Positions 22,920 through 34,300 of a stretch of 64,000 nt of DNA are shown here, in pieces. This DNA is from Symbiodinium natans. Taxonomy: Eukaryota; Sar; Dinophyceae; Suessiales; Symbiodiniaceae. The position numbers were made by a program, and so were the translations under genes. The notes beneath the pieces are model-generated. The model did not search any database. It was not told the DNA's origin and saw only the letters and a program-made list of their open reading frames with translations. Within the stretch, counting starts at the first letter, position 1, and each line of letters starts with the position of its first letter. Where the stretch lies: the NCBI GenBank assembly GCA_905221605.1, contig CAJNDS010000710.1:1-64000 (forward strand), given 5' to 3'.

Positions 22920-23595
22920 TTACATGATCCCCGGCTCTGGCTTTTCATTCGCTTGCACACCAAAACACAGCAGTCCCAACCTCATGACGATGATCCTCCC
23001 AAAACCCAAAACCGAAGTGGTCAGATGCGTTACGCGATGTACCAGCTGCACGGCGTCATCGGAAGGCATCTGCCCCAAGCACCGTATGGCTAGAGACAAA
23101 TCCTCACGGATCATGATCCCGTGACGCTTTACACGGGCTGCTAGTTCTATCATCTTCTATCCTTGGTTCTGGTACGCGATTCCTATCGTATACAATAGAG
23201 TCAGTGTTTTCTTTGCAGTCGCAACTTCCTCGTACTCACGCAAAATCTATTTTTGTAGCGTCTTCTACCTGAAGGGACAAACCTGCTGCAGTTGTGTGCC
23301 ATGTCGGGTCCTCTGGGCTGCAGGTCAGCGCATCAGAGTCGGTGAGGGATGTAAGGGCTTCTATGCGCGACATCCACACAGCGCCAATGCGGTTTTTGGC
23401 AACGAGTCGTGGGAGGGTCTTGTGAGCCGTGGCCAGGACACAAATGATGAGGCCTTCCCAGGGTAAGTCAGCTTGCCCAAGTTGTTCCAACCACAAGTCC
23501 ATGAACTCTTCCTTGGCCTCCGGGCAAACAAAATCGACGAGAATCTCTGAAGAGGGGATTAGATGAAAGGCGTTGCCGGTTAACATAAACTCCAC
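22920..23595 (-). other. Possible minus-strand exons downstream of the mosaic receptor
   Basis: Two open segments have coding-like composition: 23595-23236 (SEILVDFVCPEAKEEFMDLW, then LPWEGLIICVLATAHKTLP) and 23153-22920 (REDLSLAIRCLGQMPSDDA, then GFGRIIVMRLGLLCFG). They would extend the cytoplasmic C-terminus of gene B if spliced to it, but no junction was established and no family is recognised. A short CCCTAAA cluster lies at 23625-23655, between these and the 24 kb region. Confidence 0.3.
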
Positions 23596-23624
23596 GAATC
23601 AAGAATTAGCTAAGGAACCCTATC

Positions 23625-23656
23625 GCTGCAAACCCTAAACCCCTAAACCCTAAACA
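23625..23656. repeat. Interstitial CCCTAAA telomere-type repeat
   Basis: About four CCCTAAA units, one with an extra C. Confidence 0.8.
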
Positions 23657-24689
23657 GCCTTCTTGAGGACGACACGCTGGAAAGAAGGTCCAAATCGCAA
23701 AACAGCGGCGCGTCCCCGCTTCAGCAACGACTTCAAGCCTGGGGGGTTCAGGATCTAGGATGTTTCCATAAAGGGTATTTTGGGGTCTTCAAGGGTTTGG
23801 GTTTTGTGTTCAAGTGTTCCTGGATCCTACAAGTTCCCAAACCCAGGGCTGAATAGCGATGACGTTGATCAGAAAGCCAGCACAGTCAGCGGCTTTGATG
23901 CTGGGTGCTTCGGCAGTCTCATGAGAGTGCGCATCAGAAGCACTTCGGATCATATTTGCATGAACTGGCATCCTGGAAAACAAGTGTGGGGTGGGATGGT
24001 TCGCCGAGATCGTCGTGCAAACTTCACATAATATCACGAAATCACAGCGATCCTTCTGAGGCGACTTCCTCATTAATGGCCTCTCGGTTTCCGTGCCCGG
24101 GATCCACGACAGACGCGCCGTTTCTTCTTTCTTCTCGATTCAAAACCTACGACAATACCTGTGTTCTTGTTTTACGGGGTCGTACTCTTGGACCGCCGCC
24201 GCACAAAGTGCGCATCGACACCTCTGAAACTGCTCAGTCCCAGCAGCGCAAGTGGTGGCCTGACGTCTGCACTATGGATTGTGGTGCAACCGCAATGATC
24301 GCATCGGCTCTGAATGTCCACGATAGCCTTGGATTAAGAGGGGCTGTGGCTTGGAAGACTTCTAGGGCTGAACAAAATTCGTAGGGTCTAAAGACTAGGG
24401 CGGAGAGGTCTTCTGTCAAGTCAATGCAATGCAACAATAAGAACGATTCCTGAACCAGAGAACTGCATTATAAGGGATTTACTCCATTTGTCTCCGCGAC
24501 AAAGTCTTCAGAAACCTTACGCCAAACAAAGCAGCCGAAGCATGTCGGACTCGCCCGGGCAAAACAAAGGCACGAACAGCTGAACCACGAACTGTGTCAC
24601 CGCTCCTCAGGGCACGGGTGAGACCATTACAGCGCCTTGGAATAGTGGAACCGGATAATGGAAGAAATCCCAGACCCGTGGTCACAAGA

Positions 24690-25370
24690 AATCCCAGACA
24701 CTACAGTACGCTGCGCCTGGCCTAGAAACCTCATCGGCATCATTTTCTCTGGCTCCGGGATGAAAGCCGAAGCATTGCGGAGCAGCTGGGCCACAATGTG
24801 GACGAGTAAGTAGCCGCAGGCTAGCAATACAAGGAAGAAGAGCAAGTAGGCCAAGCTGGGCGGCTCTGTGATCAGGGTGTGGGGCTTTCATGTCCGGTTC
24901 GCAACTACTTGTAACCTGTGCGACCGTGGAGTTAGGACCGGATGCTGGCTTGTCTGTGTTGATTTCAAAGACCTGCAAAGTCTAATTTCCGCCCGGTTGC
25001 CCCAAGGTGGTCTCTTCTGGAGGGTTCAGAAGGATCAAGGCCGCGATCGAAGTAAACAAGCAAACCCGGACGCAGGCCAACGTCACCTGCACGGGCTTGG
25101 TTAGGGCCGAAAGTCGGTGTCCACCAGCAGGCATGCGGACTTTAAAGTCTTTTCGTGCCAGTTGGCAATCAATACTCTCTATGCATGGCACCGATGTCTA
25201 CTACCACCCTGTTCATCAACTAACATGCTGTCCAAACAAGCCAAGTTTCCTCCAACACATCCAGCACCTCGGCCTGATCATTCGCATAGGGTTTGACCCA
25301 GGCAGCCAAGATTGCCTGGACGGATTTGAGTCATGTGTCAACGGCAGATTTCTTGGCAACGAAGTGGGCA
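24690..25370 (-). CDS. Gene B: last membrane-span exons (three short exons)
   Basis: Segments at about 25370-25215 (SVQAILAAWVKPYANDQAEV, LDVLEETWLVW), 25130-24985 (ALTKPVQVTLACVRVCLFTS, IAALILL) and 24870-24690 (LAYLLFFLVLLACGYLLVHI, then FIPEPEKMMPMRFLGQ). The order of spans is as expected for the end of the multi-pass region. No stop codon could be assigned; further exons at 24.1-22.9 kb are possible. Confidence 0.55.
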
Positions 25371-28300
25371 GAACCCGCCAGTCCTAAAGACCCGGGAAAA
25401 TTGCCTAAATTGTCTGGACCGCTTCATAAGGAGTCAAATGGCATGGTTTCGAAAATAAATAAATCCACATGAAGCACAATGCCCCACCTGGAAGCCGGAA
25501 AGCAGCGGCAGCACCATCAACTTAGCTTCGGGATCGCGCACAGCCGAGGTGTACGTCACCAGCATCATCAGGCCCACGTCGACCCGCTTCACAAGGATAT
25601 CCCACCACCAGAACTTGGGCTCCAATCCCTCCAAGAAGTAGCCGAACCGCCTGTAGTTTTCCGGCGCCCTCCGATCCGCTAGGCTGAGAACCTTCGCGGC
25701 AAGCGCAAGGGGGATACCCACGCACCACACTGCCAGGCCCGCAAAGGCAATGCTGGCAGACGGGCGGTGGGCGTCTGTCCAGCACTCAACGTCGGGATGC
25801 GGAAGTAGGCGGCTCACAAGCCGATCGTCCTCCGGAATTGCCACACACCAAATCATTTGCAGGAAGCTGGACAAAAGCCCTGGCCACAGGGACACGAGCA
25901 CGACCCAAATGATGGGAAGGCTCTGATCGATCAGCTGACGGAAGCCAGGCTTCGGGGTAAACAGCCCCAGGTCCAGCGAGTCCAAGACCTGCGTTCTTCC
26001 GTTTCAGGATAGAGTAACTGACAATCTCACATCTAAACTGCAGCGCTAACATGTGCTAACGTGAGGACGTCCACAGCTTGATGGGTTCAACCTTCTTGCA
26101 AGCACACTGCGCAATCTGCCAGTTTTGGACAGCGCTCTTTAACAGTTTCCCCGCTTCGCAACTGCAACCCTGCACGAAGACTGATCTTGACACGAGCAAG
26201 TGTGCTGGCCATGAAAGCAAGATCCTCATGCCGCTTCTGGCCTCGTCCACTTCAATGTCCAAGTCGAAGTCTGTCCTTCCGAGTCACAGCACACGCCGGG
26301 AGTTCGTTCGATTCCGTTCGTTAGTTGAAGCCCAAACTTCCCAAGTGCGTTGTGAAGCAAGAACTGTGCTACCTGCTATCCAAGGCTCTTGAGCTCGGAG
26401 ACGGGTGCTTCGGGTGCTTCGGGTACTTCGCGTACTTCGAGATCTTCCACACCTGCCTCGTCCACCTTGGGGTCTGAAGGCTCCGCCTCACTTTCAGCAG
26501 CAACGGACTCGAGCTGAGAGTGCCCATAATGCCCATCATGCCCATGACTGTGCCAACCTTCGAGGACCTGGTCCAGGAAGCTCGCGAGGTCTTCAGCTTC
26601 GCTGGCGAGCTCCAAAAGTTGAGGGCCGCCAAATGCGTCAAGAACCAAAGCAGGCTCCTCCCGCGTACAAGTACCAAAGCTCTCTTCGCACAGCACCCTG
26701 GCACGGGCCAGGCAAGCTTTCCGCAGCAGCGACGGCGAGGCCAGCAGGACCTCACGTAGCCAAGCGTCTGCCTGCTTGGAGGCTGCTTGCAGCTGCGCTC
26801 GGGGCAGCTCCAGGGCGCGAGACTGCTCCACATCCACCCAGATATCTTCAGGGAGCTTCGCCTGCCGAAGGACCGCGTGGGCAGCCTCACGAAGCTGCTG
26901 CAATGCCTTGGCGCGAGCCTGGCGTCGCCTCCCTGCTTCATTGAAAGAATAGCCGAGTTTGTGCGCCAAAGGCACCAGCAAGTAGGTCACCAGCCAGGAC
27001 AGTATCACAGTGCCGAGCATGGCCAGCAAAGGCAGCACTAGGTAGTATATGCCCAGAGCCACCCGCGCAGCCATTGGCCTCACTTGATCAAGTGACATCT
27101 CCTGTGCCTGGCATTGCACGGCCATCTCGATGGAGACAAGTGCAGGAGTCAAGGACAAAGACTGGAACAGGCCCCGCATTGCCGTCGTCACCTCCACTGG
27201 CCAGCGAATGGGAATGCCGGACAAGGAATCCTCACCCCACTGGGATTCTATCTGGTCCAACTCAAAGCTCCCCAGCACGGAGCAAGTGGCCAACCACTGC
27301 GTGGCGATACGAATCATGATGGTATGGAGCTTGCTGCTGCCTCTCACAGAAGAAGTGGCTGCCATGGCCGCAACTACGAAGTTAAAGACCACCTTTGTAC
27401 CCACATCTGCAAAGACCGAGGTGATGAGGGAAAGCGTCGCAACATGCTGCGCGCATTCCTGGCAGGGAGCTCGGAAAGAGGTCCTGGCCCAACCTGGCAG
27501 GCACTCACCACAGAGCCAGCCCGTCGCGCTCTCGTCGCAACGGTTTCCATACTTGCCAATGCACTCGTCTCCTGAGCCCCCTTGGCACAGGTCGCTACCC
27601 AGGCAGGCACTCAGGCCCCCATCCAGGACGACGCTACATTTGAAAGCTGTGAGCTCGGCCGTTTGGAAGAATCCCGGCCTGGCAACTGGCAGTCGATGCA
27701 TGGAGGTTTGCTCGTGGAAGCCACCGGGGCAGCGCAGGTTTGTGAAGGTTGCACAGCTCGCACATCGTGCGAGAAACCCGGCCAAATCAAGGACAGCATG
27801 GAATTCCGGCTCGCAGAAGCAATCAGCAAAACTGGCAGACCCGTTCTTGCTCTGGGCACTTGTGGGGCACTGGAAAGGGCATGATTGGGAGTTGCCCTCT
27901 GCAGGCTTGTAGCGCCCGGGCTGGCAAGGCTCACAAGCGGATCCCGAGCTGTAGCGACCACTTTGACAAATGCAGTCCGATGGTCCACTGGCTCCTGCAC
28001 CCGAAGTCGCCCCCTCCGGGCACCTGACAGCCTCGCCACCGCCGGGACAGAAGAAGCCGGGCTGGCAGTCTACACAAGCGCGTCCATCCGCAGCAAGGCC
28101 GTGCTGGCAGCCACACTCAAGCTCCGAGGTGGCTGCCTTTCCCGACGTGGTCTTGTCGGGTGGGCAGCTTGTGCACAAAGCGTTGCCCACTGTCGGCTTG
28201 TACTCGCCCTGGAGGCATGGCTGACACTCGCCCCCTGCAAAGCCATAGCCGGGACTGCACTCGCACTCCGCGGGGCCGAGCGGAACAATGCCGGGCGGCA

Positions 28301-31300
28301 CAGAGTGGCCCGACGGGCATTCCAAGTCCACAGACGTCACCTGCAGCTCTGACACCTGAAGCACCAAGCCATCGCCCCGCGGATCTTCTTGGAGGGATGT
28401 CTGCACGTCCGACATCAAGGCGGCCAAGTCCAGGTCACTGCTGGCCAGCTCGGCCTCTGCCACAGTGCGGTACCTCAGGTCCACCGCAAACACGGCCGAA
28501 GACAAACGCCTCCCTGAGCCTGTGTTGAGGCGCACATGTGCGAACCGGACTTGCACAGCACCAGCAGGAAGCCGGGCTGCATTTGACAGCGCGATCAGAA
28601 GCACCTGCCGGAGAAACTCCTGAACTTCATCCTCGCCTGGCGCACCTGCATCCGGCACGTTCAGGACGGACACGTTCAGGGTCAGCGTAGGGACCTTGGT
28701 GGTGTTCGAGAAACCCCCGTCCAGTCCTTGGACTTGCAAGGAAGTCTCCGGAATGCAGGAGCTGTTGGACCTAGCACCGGCGCTGTGGGTCGTGAAGTTC
28801 TCCTGGCATGGGAAGCAGCTCCCTGGACCGGCGTCTGCCTTGTAGAAGCCCACGCTGCAGGCCTCACACGCCTGGGAAGCTTGCGCATCTCCAAAGCCTC
28901 GGTCGCAGACACACTCGCCGGCCGACACGGCTCCCACTGCCAGGGTCGTCTCGCCCGAGGAGCAGGGAAAGCGCTTTGCGGACTCTGCCACTCAACCTGC
29001 AGACAGCGCAGCACGATGTAACACTGCAACAAGCTCAAGAGCAATTACTGTTGCAAGAACAACACGAACAACTTTGGTGCTCGCGAGGCAAACATGCAAC
29101 AAACGCAGACGTTTTTAGGCGGCCTGGACAGAAGTATCCTCGTGTGCATCGGCTGCAAGTAGCCAAGTGCTCATTGGTGAAGCTTCCGGGCGGGCATGCG
29201 GCCACCAGGAGCCCGGAAGGGGCGCCAAAGCGTCCAGACTGCTCACAGTGGGAGCCTCGTGCACACCAACAAAGCTGGTAGATGCCCGGGCGTGCATCGC
29301 TGGGCAAGGTCCCAAGGCTGGCTTCGAGATCCGAGCCCGAGCCTTCCCGTCGCTGCAGGGGCACGGCCTCGAGATGGCTAAACGCCGAGCCTGACCCACA
29401 GTCACCTGCACTGACCAGTAGGAGGTCCAACGAGGCCAGCCCAATGCCGGACAGGGCCACAGCACAGCTGCGGCCGATTGTGCAGAGGTGGCTCCTGGCA
29501 AAGGGCCCCTGCACCGTCATCAGCCCCACCACGGCCTGCGCACACTTGCGCACAGGGTCAAAAGACGATGTCAGACGACAGTTCTTGGCTTCTTTGACAC
29601 GTCTATGGCTGACGCACAACATGGAATAGTGCAATTACTATGCGCCTGGACAAGGCAAGAAAGCCTGGCCTTAAAGTGGATTCCAGAAGTGCAGTCACCA
29701 TGGCTCCCGGCTCTGCAGTAGCATATCCGATAGATACCAGGCGTGGCGAGCAGGATGCTGTCCTCCAACGGAGAAAGCAAGAATTCGTAGCGCTCCGTGT
29801 CCTCGGCTCGGAGCACAAGTGGCTTCCACTCTGCACGGCTTCAGGGTCCTGGATCCGTTCGCACGTCGGATCAACCCATGTTAAACCTATGTCAAGCTTT
29901 TCAGCTCTTACCATGAAGCTGCGAGTTTCTTCAACCTGTCTCTCCAGCACAAACCCCTTAGAATTCTTTGAGGCGAGGGTCATTTGTCTCCGCGATGCCA
30001 CCACCAGGGAAGCCCGCAACAGATGAGCCGTGTCCACAATCGTTCAGAACCATCAGGCGATCCCCCGGCTGCACCCCAACGCCCTCAACATGCACTGCGC
30101 AGTACTGACCGATCGAGCAGCTGTCCTCCTGGTTGGTTCTGGGACCTACGATGCGCAGCTGCCCTGCCGGCACGGCGTACTCCTCAGGATGTGAGCATGC
30201 CTGGCCACCCTGGCCACCTATCATACCTGACACGCCACACCAGCACAGCAAGTAGCCCTCACTGGCATCTGCGGTCAACCAGAAGTCCTCAGTCGAAGTG
30301 GACTTACCAAAGCTGAGAGCCAGGTCGCCTCCAGAATCTTGGAGCTGGCCGATGCCATCGGCAAGCAATCGAGACAGGGCCACACTCTGCTTTCCTCCGC
30401 ACTGCACGCGGCGAGCCGCGACGCCATCTGAGGCCAGGAGGCCGTGGCCTCGAAAGGATCTCAGGGAATCACAGTCATCACCACGAACGCACTCGAAGTA
30501 GTTGTCTTGAATGGGCCCCACTACCGACAGCTCCCCGGCCGTCAGCCAGAAGTTGAGGTTGATATCTGAGCAGCTAAGCTCAGCCATGCCTGCACACCAG
30601 CATAAATTCACCGTGCCACCTTCTGGGGTGAAGTCCTGCAGCACGTCACCCCAAACGTATCGCTGACCATCTGTACTGGGATGCGAGAAGGCATTCTGAG
30701 AGACACCGGGCAAGGCAGTTTTTGACCCATCGCAGGGCGAACGGCTCAGCACCATCCGATGCCCAGCCCGCAGCCCATAGCCCGAAAGCCCATCGACCTC
30801 GCACACCCTGCCCGAGACGCATGTGCGCCGATGGCCCACGTCTGGACGTACGCAGCTGTCGAGGTCTCGGGCTCCTGCCGCCTCCGTGGTCGACCCAACC
30901 ATGCAGGGGGCGCAAACATTCTCGACTGCCCCGGTGTCGTTGCTCCACGTGCCGACCACGCACTCCTCGCACGGCAAGTTTCCGGTGCCGCTCTTGAAGC
31001 GCCCAGCAGGGCAAACTTCACAAGCACCACCCAGCAGGAAGGCACCGGGGGCGCAGAGGCACTGGGAGCGGCTGCTGGCTGTCTCTGTTGCCGTGGTCTG
31101 AAATGCAGCACACGGCTCCCTGTGAAGGCCACCCGTGCAGAAGAAGCCGGCGCCGCAAGCCTCGCAGATGGAAGGGCTGCCGGGCTGCGTATTCCAAAAG
31201 CCGCCCATGCAGAAGCAGGAGTCCAGCGCCGTCGCTCCCTCCTCCCGGGCTGCAGATGGCAGATTCTCAACATGTCTCAATCACGAATGACATGCCAGTA

Positions 31301-34300
31301 CCAGCACAGTGCACTGTGTGGAAGTTGCCTTTAACTTCATCACATCTTTAACACATGCAAAGGCTACAGTATGCATAGTATGCATAGTATGCGGTAAAGC
31401 CCCAAGCGACCTGCCTCGGTGGTGGAGCCTGCAGGGCACGTCAGGCAAGCCCCAGCTTCGGGACTCCAGTAACGCCCGGTGGAGCATTTGCAATGTGACA
31501 GCTGACCTGGGCTCAAGCTCGCAGCAGATTCCTGATTAAGATGCTGGAAGCATCTGTATGCGCAATAGCCTACGACGCATGTCGTGATTCGTCACGAAGA
31601 AAGCAACCTCAGGAACAATCAAGCGCGTTCACGGTCTCAGGCTCTGGCTAGATCCCAGCGGGGACATGCTCCCATAAGGGCAGCTCCGCAACTCCTGACC
31701 TCCTGGACAATAGTGGTCTGTTGGGCACTGCTGGCAGGCAGCACCAACGGCAGCACCAATTTCATGCTGGCCAGGAGGACACTCGAGATGCAGTTGGAGG
31801 GCCGAAATACGGAATTCCATCATGGAAGCACACGGCAAGTTTGCCGGGCACCAGCAAAGCTCCAGAGTCCGGAGTCCACCGGACGGATCAATGTAACCCA
31901 AGTCCAGAACGAAGGAGTGCGTGGAGTCATTGAACCGAACAGGGACAAGTCCATGACTTTGGGTTTCTGATGCTTGCAGTGTCTGACACTCTCTCTGCAC
32001 GACTATGCTGTCATTTGAAGAGATGCCGACACCCTTCCAGCCAGAGATGGTGCAATCCAAGCCCAGGTAGCACAGGGCTGACTGGTTTGGGTATGGGCCT
32101 TCGATGATGAGATGACCCAAGGCTACTGCAAAATCAGCTGGTTGACTGCAGCTGCTGTAGCCGTCACCTTCAGCACAAGTGCAGATGCGGTGATCTCCCG
32201 GCTCGGCTATCAGAGGCATGCTTGAATTTGCCCCTATGGCCCAACGGCCGTCGTCCAACTGCTCAGGATCCAAGCCGGCTAAGGTGCTGGAATGAGAGCA
32301 TGTATGCTTCACGCGGATTGGGCCAGAGAGACCACCCAAGTCCAATAGACAGGCTCGGCCCAGCTGGCACGTCAAAACCAAAGGCGGGGAAGCCTGGCCG
32401 ACGACATAACGCCATGTCTGGTCTAGATAGGACGCATTGAAGCCGCCAAAGACAAGAAGACCTCGGGACCGTGCATCCCAAATCTGAGCATGGCCTGTGC
32501 GAGCCGAAGGTTCGGCCAGGCCGGCTCCAGTTTCCAGCTCAGTCCACGTGCCTGTCAAATCGCTGAACTTGTAGAGGCCCTGGTCGTAGCTCAGCTTTCC
32601 ACCGGTTGCCACTGATGCATTCATGATACCTCCAAAGATGAACATGGACCGCGACGCAAAGTCCCAGGCCGCACCATGCCCAGCTCGAGGCCATGGGCCG
32701 GCTGCCGAGGCTGCCGAGAGCTCTTCCCAGTTGTCTGCCCAGGAGTCGTAGCGGTGGAGCCCCGACATGTACTGCTGGCCATCCCAGCCGGCAAGGATCA
32801 GCATAGACCTGTCGAGGCGGCTTCGAGAATGAAACGCGAGAGCCGTGAGAGTCAAAATGCGGAGTCACGGAGGGCTACGTCTCTCACGTCTCTGAAGAGG
32901 CCGCTGGTTTCTACGCACAGGAGATCGCAGAGAGGTATCGCAACAAAAGAAACAAAACACGTTGCCATATGAGTGTCTCACTGCAAATGGCCAGCCTGGT
33001 GACGGAGTCCCAGATGGCAGTGTGTCTGCTCCTTGCTCCTGGACCCGATGCTGTGGACGTCCACCACACGTTCTCAGCTAGGCTGTAGCGATCCAGATCG
33101 GCGAGCACACCGATATTTTCACCACCAAAAACGTACATGGCCCTCCCGGCCTGGTCCCATGCAGCGGAATGGTAGGCCCGTGCCATCCGTGCTTGGGTCA
33201 AGAGCTCCCAAGACATGAGCTGCGCTCGGAACTGCCACAGGTCGCCGTAGAAGCCATTGTGCTGGCCCCCGAAGACCAGCATGGAGTGCGATGCTGCATC
33301 CCAAACGGCTGTGTGGCCTGACCTGGAGCTGGGGCCTCCCAGGGCATTGATCTCGGCCCAGTCGCGCGATAACCAGCTGTACCGCCAGAGGTCGCTGAAG
33401 AAGAGGAAAGCACCACTGGCGTGGCCCGCGAAGAGCAGTGCCGACTGGCTCTCCGGGTCCCAAACCATTGTGTGGTCCTGGCGCCCAGCTGGGCCGACGG
33501 TGGAGAAGTCGCTCCAAGCATCGGTCTGGCACTGCACGCCTGCGCCAAAAAACATGCAAAGTGGCAAGACGTAGCAAGACACACTACTCAGTATCAGCAC
33601 GGAGACCCGAATTGCACCCCACCTGCTGCTTCCTGTGGCGAGCAGTCATGCAGCTTCCATCCCCGAAAACGGCAATCCCGAAGGCTCACTTCCGTTCCCT
33701 GGCACACGACGTTGTCGGCCACAATGTCAGCAGCGCCTGTGACACCCAGAACCACAGCGCGGCCGCCAGCCATACCCAGGTCCCGGCAAGTGACTTGCGC
33801 TGCTGCATCGTTCCACTGGTCATCACAAACCTGGCCAAAGGAGCCATTGTACTGGAGATGCACTTGTCCTTGTAATTGGCCTAGCTGATCACCCTCCATG
33901 CCCTCCAGACGGACGCCTTCAAGGCCAGCACCCGGAGTCACCACGAATACGTCCGCTGCGACCAGGGCCGAACCCATCTGTCCCTCATTCACGCTCACAC
34001 TGACGCTGCTGCCGATTCCAAGCTCCCCATTGCTGTTACCGCCCCAGCATCTGATGCTGTCATCATTCAAGAGAGCACATGTGTGACCAGAGCCTGCCGT
34101 CACTTGCAGAACTTGGCGATTATCCAGGTCGATCGGGTTGCGGGGAGGTTCGGGAAGATCACTGGTGTCGCCATACCCAAGCCTCGGCATCCCGCGCCAA
34201 ACCGAAAACGGTGCGACAGGGATTCATGGCTCTTGGAAGTATGCTGGGCCCAAGAAGCTTTGCAACAACGATTAGCCTTCGACTAACTTCGACTTCTAGC

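Noticed and set aside
26376-26378. TAG as the true stop of gene B.
   Set aside because: The multi-pass membrane domain plainly continues in exons from 25985 down, so a donor before the TAG is more likely, although the junction was not solved.
33540-33600. Apparent signal peptide (ATG followed by LILSSVSCYVLPLCMFF) at the head of the Kelch frame, suggesting a gene start.
   Set aside because: The stretch lies inside the GT-AG intron 33622-33540. Removing it completes the SRCR domain with its final cysteine, so the hydrophobic run is a translation of intron sequence.
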